Source of the DNA: an uncultured Bacteroidales bacterium
GTDB lineage: Bacteria; Bacteroidota; Bacteroidia; Bacteroidales; WCHB1-69
Length of the DNA stretch: 55,681 bases
Direction of reading: 5' to 3'
NCBI GenBank assembly: GCA_946413585.1
Contig: CAMKLG010000015.1
Span: 1 to 55,681 of the forward strand
The notes beneath the pieces were generated by a model. That model searched no databases. It worked only from the letters and a program-made list of their open reading frames with translations, and was not told where the DNA came from. How positions within the stretch are numbered: the stretch's first letter is position 1; each line of letters begins with the position of its first letter. This document shows, in pieces, positions 24,427 to 32,034 of the stretch. A program made the position numbers and the translations under genes.

Positions 24427-26301
24427 TTATTTGACCACCAATTTTTTAGTGACAACCGTTTTGTTGTCGGTGATTTTCAGCAGGTAGCAACCAGGGACAA
24501 AACCGTTTAGATTCAGGGTGTTGGCTCCGGAGATAAGGGTAAGTTGCTGAATCATACGGCCAGAGAGGTCGAAAATCTGGCAGTTGACTGATTCAGACTC
24601 TGTATTGGCGGTGATAAAACACTGATTAGTAGCAGGATTCGGAAAGATAGTATAGTTGGATTCCTTCGGAGAGACATAATGCTCTATGCCAACAGTGTGC
24701 AACGCTTTCATGACAGCTTGGTAGGCGTTCACCTTGCCGTGACCGAAACGAAGAACTCCAGCCTCTTCCGTGAATTGGTCATTGTAAGCGGTTTCCAATA
24801 AAATCTGCTTCACTTGCGCGGCTGATAGATTTGGGTTGGCCTGCAACACCAAAGCAGCGACTCCTGCCACGAACGGACATGACATGGAGGTACCTGACAA
24901 AGCGACAAATCGATAGTTTCTGTCGTTAAATTGCACAGTAGCCGTTGTGGTTCCAGTATAAGTAGTAGTATAGCTGGAGAGTGAAGAGACTATATTTTTA
25001 CCAGGTGCAGAGATATCGGGCTTCATCACCTGACCGAAAGCGGGGCCGTAACTAGAGAAGTCAGCGATGCTGCCGCCCACCACATGACCGGAAGGTGCTG
25101 TATATCTGGATGTATGAGCTGCAACGGTGATCGCACAATCGATGTTGCCCGGAGTGCTGATCGTGTATTCATTGTCACCGGCAATCCAATCCGGATGATT
25201 GGACGGACATTTGAATTCCCCACCCCAGTTGCCGTACCGGCTTTCAATCAGAGCCATATTCCATGCGTGAAATTCACCATCAGATGCTGCTATCGCGATT
25301 CCGAACTTGTAATTGGTGTTCTTATCCACATACAACTGCACCACAGGACGTTGATTGTAATCATTGGTAGATTCCGCATAGAACCAGAAGTAGAGGCTAT
25401 CCGTACCAATCGGCATGTAAAAGTCAACAAAATCGTCAATAAAAGCACTGTCAGAAGTGGAGAAGAACGGGCTTTCTGCTATGATCTGGTAGGAATTATC
25501 CATAGCAAACACGGAGAAGGAGAACGGTTGGTTCGCACTGTTCATCATGGTGAGAACAGACCCGATGGAAGAGCCGGGGAAGACAAAATTCGAGCGAATC
25601 GTGTCTTGCTGGGCGAAGGTATGGGTCAAATGGGAATTTTCATCACCGTTGTTGCCCGCGCTGGTCACAAAAACCACGCCCAAATCGGTAAGTCGTTGCA
25701 TTTCATCGGCCAACGGACCCGTTCCGTCCATATAATCAAGGCAATACAACCCCCAGCTCATGCTGATGACGAGCCGTTTGCCTTCTTGCTGAGCCACGTC
25801 GTACATCCATCGCCATGCGTCAATAACTTCCTGATCACTCAAACTGACACTCGTAAACAGGAACTCAACTTCAGGAGCGACACCACGATAGATGGTGCCC
25901 GCACCACCGCCACCGGCGATGCCCGCACAATGGGTACCATGGTAGGCATAGGAATAGACGTTGCTGGTATCGCATTGCATGGCCAAGAGGGCATCCTGAC
26001 CCACAATCTCCGTGCCGTAGTCGTAACCGTCAGGTGCCGGACCCGACATTCTAAACTGGTCCCACGCCCGTAACACACGATAGCGGGTCATGGACGTATC
26101 GTAAAACACGGGGTGCGTATAGTCGAACCCCCAGTCGGTGACACCGATGATCACCCCTTGGCCTGTGAATTCCTGTGGCAAATGGATGCCCGCGCGCACA
26201 CTATCCACACGACCATCAATGGCGGCGCGGTATAAATGCCCTTGCGCCCCCGCCGACATCATTAAAAATATCAAACTTGCAAATAATAAACCTTTTCTCA
26301 T
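24427..26301 (-). CDS. Subtilisin-family (S8) peptidase with type IX secretion sorting domain
   Basis: A 624-residue secreted serine peptidase. It has a signal peptide (MRKGLLFASLIFLMMSAGAQ), the catalytic triad in IIGVTDWGFDYTHP (Asp56), YHGTHCAGIAGG (His124) and SGTSMSCPFVAGVAAL (Ser472), and an insertion of about 170 residues between His and Ser that probably forms a beta-rich domain. The last about 75 residues are a T9SS type A sorting domain (YTIFPNPATNQCFI, IFDLSGRMIQQL, LNLNGFVPGCYLLKI, ending TKKLVVK). The enzyme is therefore expected to cross the outer membrane by type IX secretion and to be released or attached to the surface. Confidence 0.93.
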   Translation of the reverse strand: MRKGLLFASLIFLMMSAGAQGHLYRAAIDGRVDSVRAGIHLPQEFTGQGVIIGVTDWGFDYTHPVFYDTSMTRYRVLRAWDQFRMSGPAPDGYDYGTEIVGQDALLAMQCDTSNVYSYAYHGTHCAGIAGGGGAGTIYRGVAPEVEFLFTSVSLSDQEVIDAWRWMYDVAQQEGKRLVISMSWGLYCLDYMDGTGPLADEMQRLTDLGVVFVTSAGNNGDENSHLTHTFAQQDTIRSNFVFPGSSIGSVLTMMNSANQPFSFSVFAMDNSYQIIAESPFFSTSDSAFIDDFVDFYMPIGTDSLYFWFYAESTNDYNQRPVVQLYVDKNTNYKFGIAIAASDGEFHAWNMALIESRYGNWGGEFKCPSNHPDWIAGDNEYTISTPGNIDCAITVAAHTSRYTAPSGHVVGGSIADFSSYGPAFGQVMKPDISAPGKNIVSSLSSYTTTYTGTTTATVQFNDRNYRFVALSGTSMSCPFVAGVAALVLQANPNLSAAQVKQILLETAYNDQFTEEAGVLRFGHGKVNAYQAVMKALHTVGIEHYVSPKESNYTIFPNPATNQCFITANTESESVNCQIFDLSGRMIQQLTLISGANTLNLNGFVPGCYLLKITDNKTVVTKKLVVK

Positions 26302-26317
26302 ATTTATCGTATTTCAT

Positions 26318-26500
26318 TCATCGTCATTCATCGTCATTCATCGTACCATTCATCGTCATTCATCTTTTTTTTCATCGCATCATTCATCGTTCCATTCCCT
26401 AGGGCTCGCTGCGCTCACCCTAGGCTGACATAGGTCGGGCTTTCAGCCCTTTTTGGAATACATTTTAAACTATTGCCTATTGCCTATTGCCTATTGCCTA
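26318..26500. repeat. Composite intergenic repeats
   Basis: Three elements fill this spacer. First, a 10-bp tandem unit CATTCATCGT repeated about five times (26318-26370). Second, a palindromic element with arms CCTAGGG (26398-26404) and CCCTAGG (26418-26424), followed by hairpin GGGCT-ttc-AGCCC and a T run (26437-26454). Third, four 7-bp units CTATTGC (26470-26497) that run into the stop codon of the dnaX C-terminal reading frame. Confidence 0.7.
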
Positions 26501-27346
26501 ATCCTTTATCCTAAAATTCAACACTTGCAAGAAATCTTTCAGTTCCGGGTTTTGTTCCAGCATATTCTCCACTTTGTCCTCGCTGGTGTAGATGACCTTT
26601 TTCTTTTCGTGCTCGTGGATGACGAATTCCATCTCATTGACATTCAGTTTGAACTGGTCGCGCCAGAATTCCAGCATGGCCCGTTTGCTCATCTCCAGCT
26701 GGTTCTTCTGGAAGTCGTTCTCCACATCCACGTAGATCACATCGTTCTCGTAACGAGGAATGTAATCACGCAGTTGGTGGTAGAACGCCGGCTTTTTCTT
26801 AAAAATGGCATCCACCATTTTCACCCAACAATCCTCGAAATTTTCCGTGGTGGTCTGCGCTTCCGTCCCATCTGTCGAGGGTTGTGGAGACATGACATTT
26901 TGCGTTTCGTCCACGTTGGTCGTCTCGGGTTGTGGGGACGCGACATTTTGCGTTTCGCCCACGTTGGTCGTCTCGGGTTGTGGGGACGCGATGGATTGCG
27001 TCTCAACATTGGGGGCTGGTTGTGGTGTCGCAACATTTTGCGTCACAGCCCCATTGGGTGTCTCTACGGCAGGTGACGATTGTGCTGTCACGACATTTTG
27101 CGCCACAGCTGGAGTTTGCGGCGGTGACTGCACCTGTTGCACCACCTGCTGTGTTCTCGCCATTGCCTCCTTGATGGAAGGCATCGGCTGGATGGGGGTG
27201 AATCCCGCGAACTGCAGTCCTTGGGATGAGATGCGCGGTTCTACAGAAAGCCCCCGTCCTGACGGGGATTCTGTGGCGGGACCGCCTGCGCCTTCCGGAT
27301 TATTTTCGCTCCTGCGATTGCCTGGCATTGCGCAGCTTATAGACAT
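26498..27346 (-). CDS. dnaX: DnaX tau C-terminal part, in the +1 frame
   Basis: This reading frame overlaps the end of the dnaX N-terminal frame (27300-27346) and continues to 26498. Its last about 130 residues have the pattern of a tau C-terminal domain: WVKMVDAIFKKKPAFYHQL, NDVIYVDVENDFQKNQLEM, FKLNVNEMEFVIHEHE, DKVENMLEQNPELKDFL. Before it lies a low-complexity Pro/Gln/Thr/Val linker with three copies of a 16-residue repeat (ETQNVASPQPETTNVG type). Starting independently at ATG 27344-27346 is possible, but reading on from the N-terminal frame by a +1 shift near 27303 gives a protein of about 640 residues, the expected size of Bacteroidota DnaX. Either a programmed shift, a mutation or an assembly error explains the break. 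Confidence 0.8.
   Translation of the reverse strand: MSISCAMPGNRRSENNPEGAGGPATESPSGRGLSVEPRISSQGLQFAGFTPIQPMPSIKEAMARTQQVVQQVQSPPQTPAVAQNVVTAQSSPAVETPNGAVTQNVATPQPAPNVETQSIASPQPETTNVGETQNVASPQPETTNVDETQNVMSPQPSTDGTEAQTTTENFEDCWVKMVDAIFKKKPAFYHQLRDYIPRYENDVIYVDVENDFQKNQLEMSKRAMLEFWRDQFKLNVNEMEFVIHEHEKKKVIYTSEDKVENMLEQNPELKDFLQVLNFRIKD
27252..27313 (-). promoter_or_regulatory. Candidate +1 frameshift site in dnaX
   Basis: On the mRNA strand the N-terminal frame ends CAG GAG CGA AAA TAA. An AGGAG (27309-27313) lies 3 nt before the AAA codon (27303-27305) that precedes the UAA stop. This is the same spacing as the Shine-Dalgarno, shift codon and stop in prfB. A stem-loop with arms CCCCGTC and GACGGGG (27252-27267) follows about 33 nt after the stop. 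Slipping forward by one base on AAA-U joins the frame of the tau C-terminus. Confidence 0.45.
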
Positions 27347-28433
27347 AGTTGGCGTTGATCTGCATCAAGCACAACTCCACTGAAAGCCGCTTGTTATTGG
27401 ACATCTTATAGTTGAAATCACATTGGTTAGCCAGCTCCAATGCGCGCGTAAGCAACATTCTGTCAGCCTTTTGCGACTGCATCTGCAACTTTTGCTTGAT
27501 GCTGTCGGACACCTGCAACAGTTGCACCGTTCCAGGGTTCTGCGCCAACAACAGGTTGCGGATATGAGAGGCAAAACCGGATATAAAGTTCTGAGCATCA
27601 AATCCTTTCGACAGAATATCGTCCAAAAGAATCAGGGCACCTGAAACATCTTCGCTCAGCACGATATCCAGAATTTGGAAATAGTTATCTACATCAAGGA
27701 CATTGAGGTTGGCGATGGTCTCCTTATAGGTGATGTTCTTGCCAGTGAAGCTAACGAGTTGGTCGAAGATAGAAAGTGCATCACGGAGAGCGCCATCGGC
27801 TTTGGCGGCCACCACGCGAAGGGCATCCTCCTCGGCATTGACCCCTTCCTGCTGTGCCACATATTGCAGATGACGTACAATATCAGTATCATTAATACGC
27901 TTAAAATCATACACTTGGCAACGAGAAAGAATGGTAGGGAGAATCTTATGCTTCTCGGTGGTCGCCATAATAAACTTGGCGTATGCGGGCGGCTCTTCCA
28001 ACGTTTTCAGAAAAGCGTTGAAAGCAGCACCTGTAAGCATGTGCACCTCGTCGATGATATACACCTTGTATTTGGCCCCTTGCGGCGGAATGCGCACCTG
28101 ATCGACCAAGTCGCGAATGCCATCCACCGAGTTGTTGGAGGCGGCGTCGAGTTCAAAGACATTGAAGGATGCCGAATTGTTGAAAGCTTGGCATGACTCG
28201 CACTCGTTGCACGGTTCGAAATCGTCGGTAAGATGCTGACAGTTAAGAGCCTTGGCGAAGATACGGGCGCAAGTGGTTTTACCCACACCACGCGGCCCGC
28301 AGAAGAGAAAGGCCTGCGCCACCTGGTTGTTGCGGATGGCGTTCTTGAGGGTCGCCGTGATGGTCTCCTGCCCCACCACAGAGTTGAAAGTCGAGGGTCT
28401 GTACTTACGTGCCGAGACGATGAAATTATCCAT
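27300..28433 (-). CDS. dnaX: DNA polymerase III gamma/tau subunit, N-terminal ATPase part
   Basis: The 377-residue frame encodes the clamp-loader ATPase: RKYRPSTFNSVVGQE, Walker A GPRGVGKTT, zinc-binding cysteines in CQHLTDDFEPCNECESC, Walker B VYIIDEVHML, sensor LKTLEEPPAYAKFI and LSRCQVYDFKRI, then the clamp-loader collar domain. It ends at TAA 27300-27302 after KLRNARQSQERK. This is close to the size expected of a gamma product, while the tau extension is found in the +1 frame. A promoter with TATTTTTG (28468-28475, minus) and TTTG (28495-28498), 19-bp spacer, lies 35 bp upstream of the start. Confidence 0.93.
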   Translation of the reverse strand: MDNFIVSARKYRPSTFNSVVGQETITATLKNAIRNNQVAQAFLFCGPRGVGKTTCARIFAKALNCQHLTDDFEPCNECESCQAFNNSASFNVFELDAASNNSVDGIRDLVDQVRIPPQGAKYKVYIIDEVHMLTGAAFNAFLKTLEEPPAYAKFIMATTEKHKILPTILSRCQVYDFKRINDTDIVRHLQYVAQQEGVNAEEDALRVVAAKADGALRDALSIFDQLVSFTGKNITYKETIANLNVLDVDNYFQILDIVLSEDVSGALILLDDILSKGFDAQNFISGFASHIRNLLLAQNPGTVQLLQVSDSIKQKLQMQSQKADRMLLTRALELANQCDFNYKMSNNKRLSVELCLMQINANYVYKLRNARQSQERK

Positions 28434-28467
28434 AATTGCCTATTTTTTCAGATTATGATACAATCTG

Positions 28468-28498
28468 CAAAAATACAAATTTCTTTTCATCGCGCAAA
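28468..28498 (-). promoter_or_regulatory. dnaX promoter
   Basis: Minus-strand TTTG (28495-28498) and TATTTTTG (28468-28475) with a 19-bp spacer, a full match to the Bacteroidota primary sigma consensus. The dnaX ATG (28431-28433) lies 35 bp downstream. Confidence 0.7.
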
Positions 28499-28532
28499 AA
28501 TATTTTTTTCTTCACTCACCAACACGAAGTCA

Positions 28533-29084
28533 TCAACACGAAGTCACCATCTCCCTCGTGGCCTTGCGTGCTTCCTTCCATCGGGGAAAATATCGGTCCA
28601 TGATCGCGTGGAATTTCGGCCCGTGGTTGGCTTCGATGAGATGGGCAAGTTCGTGCACCACCACATGTTCGATGCACCAACCAGGAAGCAAAAGCAAATA
28701 GGTACTGAAACAGATCACGCCGGTTCTTTTGTTGCAGGCACCCCACCGAGAGATGGTCGGTTTGTAAGTGATTTTCGTGGGATGAACGTCCATCAATGCG
28801 GTGTATTTCAACAGCATAGGCCTTATGATGCCATCCAGACGGTTCACAGCTTCCATTGCTTGTTCTTTGGTTTCTAATGGCAACTGCCCGTAGAAATCCG
28901 CACGTTGGTGATTGCGTTGGAGCTGATTCTGCAAAGCCTGCCGAATCCACGCCTCGTTTTCACGCACAAACTGGTCGATGGCGCTTCTGGGCGTACGATA
29001 CGGCGCGGAAATGTGCAAATCCCCGTTGCTCACCACCCGCATCGACAGCCGACGGGTTCGACGATATGTGATTGTTATTTTCAT
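28533..29084 (-). CDS. YgjP-like metallopeptidase domain protein (DUF45/M48-like)
   Basis: A 183-residue protein with the zinc motif VVHELAHLIEANHGPKF (HExxH plus downstream His) and the RWGACNKRTGVICFS segment characteristic of the YgjP/DUF45 family, which is sometimes associated with restriction systems but is also a widespread housekeeping protein of unclear substrate. It is the last gene of a three-gene operon and starts 1 bp after the stop of the preceding gene, so translation is coupled. Confidence 0.85.
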   Translation of the reverse strand: MKITITYRRTRRLSMRVVSNGDLHISAPYRTPRSAIDQFVRENEAWIRQALQNQLQRNHQRADFYGQLPLETKEQAMEAVNRLDGIIRPMLLKYTALMDVHPTKITYKPTISRWGACNKRTGVICFSTYLLLLPGWCIEHVVVHELAHLIEANHGPKFHAIMDRYFPRWKEARKATREMVTSC

Positions 29085-29085
29085 T

Positions 29086-29580
29086 TTAATTCAGGAACAA
29101 CACCTTCCCGCTCTTCAGCGTCTCACCTTCCCATTTGCAAGCGAAAAAGCATTCGTATGGGGTATCGCGGTGGAGGTCGCGGAGGGTGAGCTTGACGGTG
29201 TGGTCGCGACGGATGCGCGTCTCGGCGGTCAACCATTGATCCGTGCCGAGCGGACGATAGCAGAGCACAACGGTACGGCTCTTAACGGAAGAGGCGACCC
29301 GACAGCGGAAAATCACGGTCGGGTGAATTCCCGAAAGGAACTTCCATCCTTTGCTAACTTCCACATCTTCAGAGGAGAACTCGATTAGAGGATTGCTCTC
29401 TCCCAAAGACTCTGCGGGGATGTACCGTTGGAGGATTTCATTGGCTGTTTCGCGTTCTTCATTCCGTGTTTGGTGCCAAAAAACGCTAACCACAGCCAGC
29501 AAAATGCCAACCATCACAGCAACCGCAAAATAGGTTCCTTTAAGCTGCGGTTCTTGCGATTCTGTTTGCTGATTATCCAT
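29086..29580 (-). CDS. Single-pass membrane protein, possibly fibronectin-III-like
   Basis: The 164-residue protein starts MDNQQTESQEP, has one transmembrane helix (about 17-38, TYFAVAVMVGILLAVVSVFW) and an outer domain of about 110 residues. The end (LTLRDLHRDTPYECFFACKW ... GKVLFLN) resembles the last strands of a fibronectin type III fold, but I cannot assign a family. I chose the ATG at 29578-29580; a GTG at 29601 would abut the upstream stop. It sits between a lipocalin-like lipoprotein gene and the YgjP-like peptidase gene. Confidence 0.6.
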   Translation of the reverse strand: MDNQQTESQEPQLKGTYFAVAVMVGILLAVVSVFWHQTRNEERETANEILQRYIPAESLGESNPLIEFSSEDVEVSKGWKFLSGIHPTVIFRCRVASSVKSRTVVLCYRPLGTDQWLTAETRIRRDHTVKLTLRDLHRDTPYECFFACKWEGETLKSGKVLFLN

Positions 29581-29602
29581 TCGTAAATGGTTGTGTGCCA
29601 CG

Positions 29603-30040
29603 TCAGTTCGACCTTGTAAACATCTCTAGTCGCCAATGGTCGCCATATTGATCATCGAACTCAATAAAGAACTCCTTCTTGGTCAGCCGGTCAATATTGG
29701 CGATGAAATGGTACTTCCGGCCATAAAGAGAGTATTTGATTTCTACCGTTTTGGATTTCTGATCCAAGATATAGGTGCCGAAAGTAGATTCGCGGTATTC
29801 GCCGTTGTAGTACGCACGCACGGACATCACGTGGTCTGCGTACATATAATAAAAGGTACTCGGACTATATCCGAAATATTCGGCAGAATCAACAGCCTCG
29901 CCATTGCGATAGGTGTGAGCCACCTGCCACGCCCCAACAATCTTGTATTCCATTGAAAACCACTCATCACAGCCTGCTAACGTGACGGACAGGGTGATGG
30001 CAAGGAGAAATATGTAAAATTTCGACTTATTCTTCATCAT
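29603..30040 (-). CDS. Lipocalin-like lipoprotein, unknown function
   Basis: A 145-residue lipoprotein with signal and lipobox (SVTLAGCDEW). The mature part KIVGAWQVAHTYRNGE ... FTKTV-like alternating strands suggests a small beta barrel of the lipocalin-like type often seen in Bacteroidota lipoproteins (a G-x-W near the start). No specific function can be assigned. It leads the operon 30040-28533. Confidence 0.6.
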   Translation of the reverse strand: MMKNKSKFYIFLLAITLSVTLAGCDEWFSMEYKIVGAWQVAHTYRNGEAVDSAEYFGYSPSTFYYMYADHVMSVRAYYNGEYRESTFGTYILDQKSKTVEIKYSLYGRKYHFIANIDRLTKKEFFIEFDDQYGDHWRLEMFTRSN

Positions 30041-30065
30041 TTATCATTCATCAATTAACCACAAA

Positions 30066-30743
30066 CTAAACTCCCAATTTCTCAGCCAGCTGTTTCATTC
30101 CGACGGTAGCCTTTTCGGTGATGTAGGTCACGCGGCGGGAGATGCTGCCGGGTTGCTTCGGGTCGATGACGTAGATTTCGGCATCCTGCGGGGCATAATA
30201 GAGCAGTCCAGCGGCGGGATAAACGACCAACGACGTTCCGACAATCACCAAGATGTCAGCCTGTTCCACCTCGCGGGCAGCGGCATCCAACAATGGGACG
30301 GCCTCGCCGAACCAGACAATGAAAGGGCGCAGCAACGAGCCGTCTTTGGCACGTTCACCGTACTTCATCGGCTTGTACCCGATGTCAAAAACTTCCGTCT
30401 TGCGCTCGTTGCAAGCCTTCGTGAGCTCTCCGTGCAAATGGATGATCTTCGAAGAGCCGCCACGTTCATGCAGGTTATCCACGTTCTGCGTGACCACCGT
30501 CACGTCATATTTCTCCTCCAACTTCGCCACTAATTTGTGTGCATCGTTGGGTTCGCAATGTTCCAACTGCGCACGACGCTCATTGTAGAAGTCGATGATG
30601 AGTTCAGGGTTGCGATACCAGCCGTCGATGCTGGCCACATCCTCCACTCTATGATTTTCCCACAGGCCGTCGCTGTCGCGAAACGTGCTGATACCGCTTT
30701 CGGCGCTGATGCCTGCACCGGATAGGACTACGATCTTTTTCAT
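30066..30743 (-). CDS. Sirtuin-type NAD-dependent protein deacylase
   Basis: The 225-residue protein has sirtuin motifs: VVLSGAGISAESGI, FRDSDGLWE, VTQNVDNLHERGGS, LHGEL with the catalytic histidine, RPFIVWFGEAVP and VGTSLVVYPAAGL. It removes acyl groups from lysines using NAD. The zinc-ribbon segment between HGEL and RPFIVWFGE has only one cysteine (KACNERKTEV), so the usual four-cysteine zinc site seems missing. Start ATG at 30741-30743, after which the Rossmann motif begins at once. The C-terminal RRVTYITEKATVGMKQLAE is intact. Upstream is a palindromic repeat. Confidence 0.9.
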   Translation of the reverse strand: MKKIVVLSGAGISAESGISTFRDSDGLWENHRVEDVASIDGWYRNPELIIDFYNERRAQLEHCEPNDAHKLVAKLEEKYDVTVVTQNVDNLHERGGSSKIIHLHGELTKACNERKTEVFDIGYKPMKYGERAKDGSLLRPFIVWFGEAVPLLDAAAREVEQADILVIVGTSLVVYPAAGLLYYAPQDAEIYVIDPKQPGSISRRVTYITEKATVGMKQLAEKLGV

Positions 30744-30764
30744 ATTTTTGATTTTTGGGTATTG

Positions 30765-30847
30765 CCCCACACAGCGCTCCTTCGTCGCTTGTGTGGGGTT
30801 AATTGCGCTACCGAGCTCTTGCCCCTAACGGGGCTGCTTAAGGAATA
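30765..30847. repeat. REP-like palindromic element, copy 2
   Basis: A strong hairpin with arms CCCCACACAGCG and CGCTTGTGTGGGG (30765-30798), a second hairpin GCCCC-taac-GGGGC (about 30821-30834) and the tail CTGCTTAAGGAATA (30834-30847) shared with 21985-21998. The long first hairpin could also terminate pfkA transcription, which arrives from the right. Confidence 0.6.
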
Positions 30848-30874
30848 ATGTTTAATAATAATATTCTTGCTCGC

Positions 30875-30908
30875 AACTACTAACTACTAACTGCTAACTG
30901 CTAACTGA
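30875..30908. repeat. Heptanucleotide array at the pfkA stop
   Basis: Units of CTAACTA/CTAACTG type with 7-bp period; on the gene strand (AGTTAGC type) the first unit supplies the TAG stop codon of the phosphofructokinase gene. Confidence 0.7.
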
Positions 30909-32010
30909 CTTCGTCGCCGAAGGCTACGCCGACGGCGCGGGCGGTGGTCACGAGGAAGTCGTCGGGTTTCACCAGGTGCGGTTCCTTAACGGCTTCTTCA
31001 AGAGGGACATACGAAATACTATTGTTGCGATAGACCACGAGGTTGCCGTACTTCTTCTCCTTCACGAGATCGAAGGCTTTGACGCCGAACTCGGTGGCGA
31101 GGATGCGGTCGTAGGCCATGGGGGTGCCGCCGCGCTGCAGGTGTCCGAGCACCGTCACGCGGATGTCGTGCTCGACGCCAAGGTCGAGGAGCTCCTGTTT
31201 CAGCACGTCGCCGACGCCGCCCAGCTTGATGTGCTGGTCACCCACTGCTGTGGGCGCCTTTCCGACAACATCACCGCCGACGCGTTTCGCGCCTTCAGCA
31301 ATGACGATGTTGCAGAAACCCATGCCGTTTTTATAGCGCATCTCTATCTTCTTGGCAATGGCCTCAGGATTGTACGGAATTTCGGGAATAATGCAGACTT
31401 CCGCACCGCCGGCTATGGCCGTGTGCAACGCAATCCAGCCCGCATCGCGACCCATCACCTCCATGATGAAGACACGGTTGTGGCTCTCGGCCGTCGTCAC
31501 CAACTTGTCAAAAGCCTCTGTGGCAATCTGCACCGCCGTCTGGAAGCCGAAGGTGAAGTCCGTGCTTGACAGGTCGTTGTCTATGGTTTTGGGTACGCCC
31601 ACCACGGGAATGCCGAGTTTGAGGAGGTCCAGCGAGATGCGTTGAGAACCATCGCCGCCGATGTTGATGATGGCGTCGAAGCCCATGTTCTCGAAACGCT
31701 TCTTCATCAGCTGGGAACGATCCTCCATCACCCAACTGCCGTCGGGTTGCCGCACCGGGAAGTGGAACGGACCTCCTTTGTTGGTAGTTTTGATGATGGT
31801 TCCGCCTTTCACGTGCAAACCGGAGACCACACTTTCAGTCAGTTCCACAATCTCCACGTTATCCTTCAAGATGCCGTTGAACGACTCTATGCAGCCGTAA
31901 ACATGCCATTCTTCACGTTCTTGGGCAGCTCGTTTCACGATGCCGCGAATCACCGCGTTCAGTCCGGGACAGTCGCCACCGCCCGTCGCCACTAATATCC
32001 TTTTTGCCAT
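30901..32010 (-). CDS. pfkA: 6-phosphofructokinase
   Basis: A 369-residue phosphofructokinase. Visible motifs: TGGGDCPGLNAVIRG, IINIGGDGSQ, PKTIDNDLSSTDFTFGF, VMGRDAGWIALH, PEIPYN and VLGHLQRGGTP. It phosphorylates fructose 6-phosphate in glycolysis. The residue after GGD is Gly, as in ATP-dependent enzymes, while PKTIDND carries the Lys found in pyrophosphate enzymes and in the trypanosome-type ATP enzymes (E. coli has Gly there). ATP use is therefore most likely, but the donor needs testing. Length (369) is nearer to the clade containing actinobacterial and mixed enzymes than to the 320-residue E. coli type. It is 24 bp downstream of the dihydrolipoyl dehydrogenase gene and probably co-transcribed. 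Confidence 0.93.
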   Translation of the reverse strand: MAKRILVATGGGDCPGLNAVIRGIVKRAAQEREEWHVYGCIESFNGILKDNVEIVELTESVVSGLHVKGGTIIKTTNKGGPFHFPVRQPDGSWVMEDRSQLMKKRFENMGFDAIINIGGDGSQRISLDLLKLGIPVVGVPKTIDNDLSSTDFTFGFQTAVQIATEAFDKLVTTAESHNRVFIMEVMGRDAGWIALHTAIAGGAEVCIIPEIPYNPEAIAKKIEMRYKNGMGFCNIVIAEGAKRVGGDVVGKAPTAVGDQHIKLGGVGDVLKQELLDLGVEHDIRVTVLGHLQRGGTPMAYDRILATEFGVKAFDLVKEKKYGNLVVYRNNSISYVPLEEAVKEPHLVKPDDFLVTTARAVGVAFGDEVS

Positions 32011-32034
32011 TGTGTTGTCAAAATTCGGTAATCA

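Noticed and set aside
25084-26073. Long plus-strand open frame opposite the subtilisin gene
   Set aside because: Antisense to conserved catalytic motifs; no signal or domain of its own.
26498-27346. An independent Pro/Gln-rich protein unrelated to DnaX
   Set aside because: Its C-terminal 130 residues have the tau C-terminal pattern and it overlaps the dnaX end, so it is best read as the rest of dnaX.
28533-29084. YgjP-like peptidase as part of a restriction or defence island
   Set aside because: No restriction, methylase or other defence gene is adjacent; its operon partners are small envelope proteins.
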